The translations under genes and the position numbers were made by a program. Positions 14,110 to 17,664 of a stretch of 17,664 nucleotides of DNA are shown in pieces. The stretch is from Sulfurimonas sp. Lineage in GTDB: Bacteria; Campylobacterota; Campylobacteria; Campylobacterales; Sulfurimonadaceae. Location of the stretch: positions 1-17,664 of the forward strand of contig QNZR01000198.1 in NCBI GenBank assembly GCA_003978475.1, written 5' to 3'. Under the pieces are notes generated by a model. That model ran no database searches. It saw nothing but the letters and a program-made list of their open reading frames with translations, and was not told the origin of the DNA. The stretch's first letter is position 1, and each line of letters opens with the position of its first letter.

Positions 14110-16392
14110 ATGTCTAAAAAAACTTATGTTGTGGGGTTCCCACGTATTGGTGAGCAGCGAGAGCTAAAAAAAGTATTGGAGCGTTTTTGGGCGCGACAGT
14201 GTACCTTTGATGAGGTACAAGCCTGTGCAAAAACGTTACGACAGCGTCATTGGGAATATCAGCGCGATGCGGGAATCGGGTATATTAGCTCGAATGATTT
14301 TTCGCTTTATGATACGATGCTTGATACCGCAGTAATGCTCGGTGCCATTCCGAAGCGTTTCGCTCATCTTAGCGGTGAAGAACGCTACTTTGCTATGGCG
14401 CGGGGCAATCAAGAGTGTGTTGCCATGGAGATGACCAAGTGGTTCAATACCAATTATCACTATATTGTTCCTGAACTCTCACAAGAAGATACGTACCGAC
14501 TCGATGCTACAAAGGTGCTAGCAGAGTATGAAGAAGCCAAAGCCCTGGGAGTGACTACCAAAATTAACCTGATTGGTCCCATAACGTTTTTAGGGCTTAG
14601 TAAACGACTTGATGGGGGGGACACTTACGAGTTTCTAGGTAAAATTGTGCCGTTATATGAAGCACTGCTTGCAGAGATTTCACAACGTGATGCTACCGTA
14701 ACCGTACAGTTTGACGAGCCGATTTTTGTTCAGGTATGTGACCCGAAACTTTTGAGTCTGATTAAACCGACATACGACAGACTCTGCGCGGTGAGTGACA
14801 CGATTAAGCTGATTGTGACGACCTACTTTGAACACTCCAATGAGGCGACCAGGGTACTGTTGAATACGCCTGTCTGGGGTCTGGGTCTGGATTATGTTCA
14901 CGGTATACAGAATCTTGATATGCTTGAAGATATCGGTGCAAGTGGTAAACAGCTTATTGCGGGAGTTATTGATGGTCGCAATATTTGGAAAAACGATATC
15001 CAAAAGAGTCATAAGCTTCTGGATACCATAGGTTGCCATGTTGCCACAGAGCATATTATTGTCGCATCATCATGCTCGCTGCTGCATACGCCGTTTACGC
15101 TCAAATATGAAAACGAGATGGATGATGAGATCAAAAACTGGCTGAGTTATGCCGTTGAAAAACTGGATGAAATTACGCTGCTTTCAGAATATTTTACCAG
15201 CGGCAAGACGGGGCTTTCTGGTACATTACAGCAGGCACTCCAAGCAAATATTGCTGCTAATAACAGTCGAAAAACGTCACCGCGTATTCACGATAAACAG
15301 GTGCAAAACCGTGTTAAAAGTATTACCAATTTTGAACGTGAAGGCAGCTTTGAAGAGCGCATAGCCGTTCAAAAACCGTTGTTGCAATATCAAGAGCTTG
15401 CCATTACCACGATTGGTTCTTTTCCCCAGACCCCGCAAGTACGTCAAGCCAGACGGGAGTTTAAAAACGGTACCATCACGCAAGAGGTGTATAAAGCACA
15501 GATGAAAGCTTATATTGACGACTGTGTGGCCTTTCAGGAAGAGTGCGGTATTGAAATTCTGGTTCACGGCGAGCCGGAGCGAAACGACATGGTCGAATAT
15601 TTCGGTGAGCAGCTTCAGGGTTACGGATTTTCGCAAAATGGCTGGGTTCAAAGTTACGGAAGCCGCTGTGTCAAACCACCGTTTATTTATGGAGATATCA
15701 GCCGTCCCAATCCGATGACACTGGAGTGGATTACCTATGCGCAAAGTCAAACCGACCGTATTATGAAAGGAATGCTTACTGGACCGGTGACCATTTTAAA
15801 TTGGTCATTTGTGCGTGATGATCTGCCTCGTGATGAGGTCTCCACTCAGATTGCCGTCGCCATTAGTGATGAAATTGATGATTTGCAACAGGCCGGCATC
15901 AAAATTATTCAGGTAGATGAGGCGGCATTTAAAGAAGGATATCCGCTTCGTCAGGATAAAATAGCCGATTATGAACGCTGGGCAGTACGTGATTTTAAAA
16001 TTGCCGTCAGTAGCGCTAAAAAACAGACGCAGATTCATACACACATGTGCTACAGTGAGTTTAATGATATTATTCGTACCATTGAAGCAATGGATGCCGA
16101 TGTGATCTCCATCGAGACGGCACGAAGCGGCAACGAACTGCTTAAAATTTTTAAAGAGGCAGGATACAAGCAAGAGGTAGGACCGGGAGTGTATGACATT
16201 CATTCACCACGTATTCCCAGTGTCGAAGAGATTGTAGAGCAGATTGAAAAATTACTGGAAGTGCTGCCCAAAGAGCAGCTGTGGATTAACCCCGATTGCG
16301 GTCTGAAAACCCGTAAATGGGAGGAGGTACGACCCAGTCTAAAAAATATGGTGACTGCCGTACACAGGGTTCGAGAAAAGCTTAGCAGATAA
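14110..16392 (+). CDS. metE: Cobalamin-independent methionine synthase
   Basis: MetE transfers the methyl group of 5-methyltetrahydropteroyl-triglutamate directly to homocysteine, without B12, in the cytoplasm. The 760-residue length is normal. By position it matches the Escherichia coli zinc ligands, with H645 and C647 in IHTHMCYSEF, E669 in SIETARSG and C730 in NPDCGLKTR; H698 in YDIHSPR matches the catalytic histidine. The N-terminal half (VGFPRIGEQRELKKVLERFW) and the C-terminal half (TTIGSFPQTPQVRQARREF) are the two related barrels. ATG 14110 is chosen because AAAAGG lies 8 nt upstream; an in-frame ATG at 14089 and TTG at 14068 would add unlike residues. No B12 riboswitch is seen upstream. 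The gene interrupts the conserved hemW-rppH neighbourhood. Confidence 0.97.
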   Translation: MSKKTYVVGFPRIGEQRELKKVLERFWARQCTFDEVQACAKTLRQRHWEYQRDAGIGYISSNDFSLYDTMLDTAVMLGAIPKRFAHLSGEERYFAMARGNQECVAMEMTKWFNTNYHYIVPELSQEDTYRLDATKVLAEYEEAKALGVTTKINLIGPITFLGLSKRLDGGDTYEFLGKIVPLYEALLAEISQRDATVTVQFDEPIFVQVCDPKLLSLIKPTYDRLCAVSDTIKLIVTTYFEHSNEATRVLLNTPVWGLGLDYVHGIQNLDMLEDIGASGKQLIAGVIDGRNIWKNDIQKSHKLLDTIGCHVATEHIIVASSCSLLHTPFTLKYENEMDDEIKNWLSYAVEKLDEITLLSEYFTSGKTGLSGTLQQALQANIAANNSRKTSPRIHDKQVQNRVKSITNFEREGSFEERIAVQKPLLQYQELAITTIGSFPQTPQVRQARREFKNGTITQEVYKAQMKAYIDDCVAFQEECGIEILVHGEPERNDMVEYFGEQLQGYGFSQNGWVQSYGSRCVKPPFIYGDISRPNPMTLEWITYAQSQTDRIMKGMLTGPVTILNWSFVRDDLPRDEVSTQIAVAISDEIDDLQQAGIKIIQVDEAAFKEGYPLRQDKIADYERWAVRDFKIAVSSAKKQTQIHTHMCYSEFNDIIRTIEAMDADVISIETARSGNELLKIFKEAGYKQEVGPGVYDIHSPRIPSVEEIVEQIEKLLEVLPKEQLWINPDCGLKTRKWEEVRPSLKNMVTAVHRVREKLSR

Positions 16393-16410
16393 ACAATATG
16401 TTAGCCAAAT

Positions 16411-16447
16411 CCCTGCTGCCGAGTCTCGGACGGCGGGGAAGCCCTCC
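16411..16447 (+). terminator. Possible terminator or competing hairpins downstream of metE
   Basis: CTGCCG (16416-16421) pairs with CGGCGG (16431-16436) around a 9-nt loop (one G-T pair), and the shorter palindrome CCGAGTCTCGG (16419-16429) sits within it. GGG (16436-16438) could instead pair with CCC (16443-16445), so the two folds exclude each other. No uridine run follows directly, only TATTTTAC 10 nt later, so termination is uncertain. Confidence 0.3.
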
Positions 16448-16455
16448 GGTGATAT

Positions 16456-16467
16456 TTTACATGTAAA
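16456..16467. repeat. Palindrome copy 5 (TTTACATGTAAA), between metE and rppH
   Basis: A 12-bp perfect palindrome about 70 nt upstream of the rppH -10 box and about 65 nt past the metE stop. It contains the shared 11-mer at 16457-16467. Confidence 0.6.
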
Positions 16468-16534
16468 TGGCAAGAAGCTTACAAAAATCGCCACCGCTAT
16501 TTTCATATTATACTTATTTTAATGCCAAATTGAT

Positions 16535-16540
16535 TATAAT
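16535..16540 (+). promoter_or_regulatory. -10 box of rppH-lysC
   Basis: A perfect TATAAT in the context ATTGATTATAATCCACG, 28 nt upstream of the rppH start codon. AT-rich sequence precedes it but there is no defined -35. lysC, which follows rppH without a gap, is probably transcribed from here too. Confidence 0.55.
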
Positions 16541-16568
16541 CCACGTATTAAAAAGAGTGAGTGAATTG

Positions 16569-17039
16569 ATGGCAAAAACCAAATTATATCGACCCAACGT
16601 GGCAATGATAGTCTTAGCTCCGGATTATCAAAAAAGTAAAAAAGTTTTTATTGCGGAGCGCAATGATATGAAGGGTATTTGGCAGTTTCCCCAAGGTGGT
16701 ATTGATGCAGGAGAAAAGCCCAAAGAGGCAATGTATCGTGAACTCAAAGAAGAGATCGGCACCAAAAAGGTGACATATATTGCAAAATATCCCGGGTGGC
16801 TTCGCTACGATTTTCCCAAAAAAATTGCCAAACGCATGCAGCCTTATGCCGGACAGCAACAGCGTTATTATCTGGTACGACTGAAAAAGAGTGCCGTGAT
16901 TGATCTGGAAACCGCCCACCCGGAGTTCAGCCGCTACAAATTTGTCAAACTCAAGAAACTTTTTAAGCATGTTAACCATTTTAAAACCCCTTTGTACAAA
17001 GAGGTTCTGGACTATTTTAAAGCGGAGGGATATCTATAG
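16569..17039 (+). CDS. rppH: RNA pyrophosphohydrolase (Nudix hydrolase RppH/NudH)
   Basis: RppH removes pyrophosphate from the 5' end of mRNA to trigger decay; related enzymes also cleave diadenosine polyphosphates. The 156-residue protein starts with YRPNVAMIVLAP and contains the Nudix box from G43 to G64 (E49, R57-E58, E61-E62 are the metal-site residues). The pattern KGIWQFPQGGIDAGE is characteristic of the RppH group rather than other Nudix proteins. ATG 16569 follows GAGTGA by about 8 nt and fits the family N-terminus; the frame continues upstream but without homology. The gene is followed with no gap by lysC, the order known from Campylobacter. Confidence 0.94.
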   Translation: MAKTKLYRPNVAMIVLAPDYQKSKKVFIAERNDMKGIWQFPQGGIDAGEKPKEAMYRELKEEIGTKKVTYIAKYPGWLRYDFPKKIAKRMQPYAGQQQRYYLVRLKKSAVIDLETAHPEFSRYKFVKLKKLFKHVNHFKTPLYKEVLDYFKAEGYL

Positions 17040-17664
17040 ATGTTAATTGTACAGAAGTACGGGGGTACGAGTGTCGGTGATATAGAGCGTATTCAAAATG
17101 TTGCCGATCGTGTCATTAAAACTATCGAAGCGGGGCATCAGGTTGTCGTGGTGGTCTCTGCTATGAGCGGAGAGACCAACAAGCTTGTAGGTTATGCCGA
17201 AGCCTTTACAATGACTCCGGTGAAAGAGGAGATGGACATGCTGCTGAGTTCGGGTGAACGGGTGACGGCATCACTGCTCTCTATTGCGCTTAATGCCATG
17301 GGGCATAAGGCCACGTCCATGAGTGGACGACGTGCCGGTATTATGACTGATGCGGTGCATACCAAAGCGCGTATTGAGAGTATTGATGCTACGAGTATGC
17401 TCAATGCTCTTCATGAAGGTAATGTGGTTATTATTGCCGGTTTTCAGGGAGTTAACAGTGACGGGCGTGTCACCACGTTAGGACGCGGCGGCAGTGATCT
17501 TTCTGCTGTTGCCATTGCCGGAGCGCTTCATGCCGATTTGTGTGAGATCTACACCGATGTTGAGGGAATTTATACTACCGATCCGCGTATTGAGCCCAAA
17601 GCTAAAAAAATGGATAGAATCTCTTACGAGGAGATGCTTGAGCTTGCGTCACTGGGAGCAAAAG
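17040..17664 (+). CDS. lysC: Aspartate kinase, N-terminal part (runs off the window)
   Basis: Aspartate kinase phosphorylates aspartate in the first step of lysine, threonine and methionine (and diaminopimelate) synthesis. The 208 visible residues cover most of the catalytic amino-acid-kinase domain: VQKYGGTSVGD (4-14, K6 catalytic), VVVVVSAMSGETNKL, MLLSSGERVTASLL (67-80), IIAGFQGVNSDGRVTTLGRGGSDLSAVAIA (131-160) and EIYTDVEGIYTTDPR. The regulatory ACT domains lie beyond the right edge. ATG 17040 directly follows the rppH stop with no gap; GGAGGG within the end of rppH, about 10 nt upstream, serves as ribosome site. Together with metE nearby it belongs to aspartate-family metabolism, but the proximity need not be functional. 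Confidence 0.97.
   Translation, partial: MLIVQKYGGTSVGDIERIQNVADRVIKTIEAGHQVVVVVSAMSGETNKLVGYAEAFTMTPVKEEMDMLLSSGERVTASLLSIALNAMGHKATSMSGRRAGIMTDAVHTKARIESIDATSMLNALHEGNVVIIAGFQGVNSDGRVTTLGRGGSDLSAVAIAGALHADLCEIYTDVEGIYTTDPRIEPKAKKMDRISYEEMLELASLGAK

Noticed and set aside
16430..16456. Fragment GGGGAAGCCCTCCGGTG resembling the B12-box of cobalamin riboswitches
   Set aside because: The rest of the aptamer (flanking stems and the following CCGC-ACTG block) is absent, and it lies downstream of metE and upstream of rppH, not in front of a B12-related gene.
1..17664. CRISPR arrays, insertion sequences, tRNA or rRNA genes
   Set aside because: I saw no spaced direct repeats, no transposase frame or terminal inverted repeats, and no cloverleaf or rRNA core sequence in the gaps.

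Overview
The window looks like chromosome from a free-living, probably sulfur-oxidising or otherwise respiratory member of the Campylobacterota (Sulfurimonas/Sulfurovum-like). This is inferred from gene order and protein similarity, not from a database search. The main clue is the block queA-tatC-tatB-hemW (all minus strand) followed by nudH/rppH-lysC (plus strand), an order known from Campylobacter jejuni and relatives. Here a multihaem cytochrome gene, an unassigned stretch and metE lie between hemW and rppH. A divergent polysaccharide deacetylase next to a short dprA fits the same phylum. Promoters are of the phylum's type: a clear -10 box with no strong -35.

Layout. 1-134: the last 43 codons of an AT-rich PIN-domain (VapC-like) gene. 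235-981 (minus): a lone phytanoyl-CoA dioxygenase-type Fe(II)/2-oxoglutarate enzyme. 1130-2991: a membrane-anchored divergent polysaccharide deacetylase, then dprA. 3037-8267: a tightly packed plus-strand operon. It opens with a 30-residue lipoprotein that is easily missed, followed by an XpaC-like membrane protein, a TelA-like toxic-anion-resistance protein, an SPFH protein with a C-terminal GYF_2 domain, a double zinc-ribbon membrane protein, a membrane-anchored rhodanese and a SAM methyltransferase. Most junctions overlap by 1-11 nt or are separated by a few nt. 8321-8953: an exported YceI-like protein. 8943-12237 (minus): queA, tatC, tatB and hemW. 12346-13665: an eight-haem c-type cytochrome. 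13683-14109: a promoter-bearing stretch with no convincing protein. 14110-16392: metE. 16569-17664: rppH and the start of lysC.

The most system-like part is 3037-8267. In Bacillus subtilis XpaC and a TelA homologue (YaaN) are neighbours, and an SPFH protein (YdjI) and a zinc-ribbon protein (YdjG) belong to a PspA-type envelope-stress operon. Here both modules are fused into one transcription unit headed by a tiny lipoprotein and extended by sulfur-transfer and methyltransferase genes. My reading is an envelope- or toxic-anion-stress device acting at the inner membrane; this is inference.

Two sequence-level signals are not explained by genes. The 11-mer TTACATGTAAA, with a perfect 10-bp palindromic core, occurs five times on the plus strand, spread over 15 kb in both intergenic and coding DNA. 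A perfect 11-bp inverted repeat shaped like an intrinsic terminator sits inside the methyltransferase reading frame.
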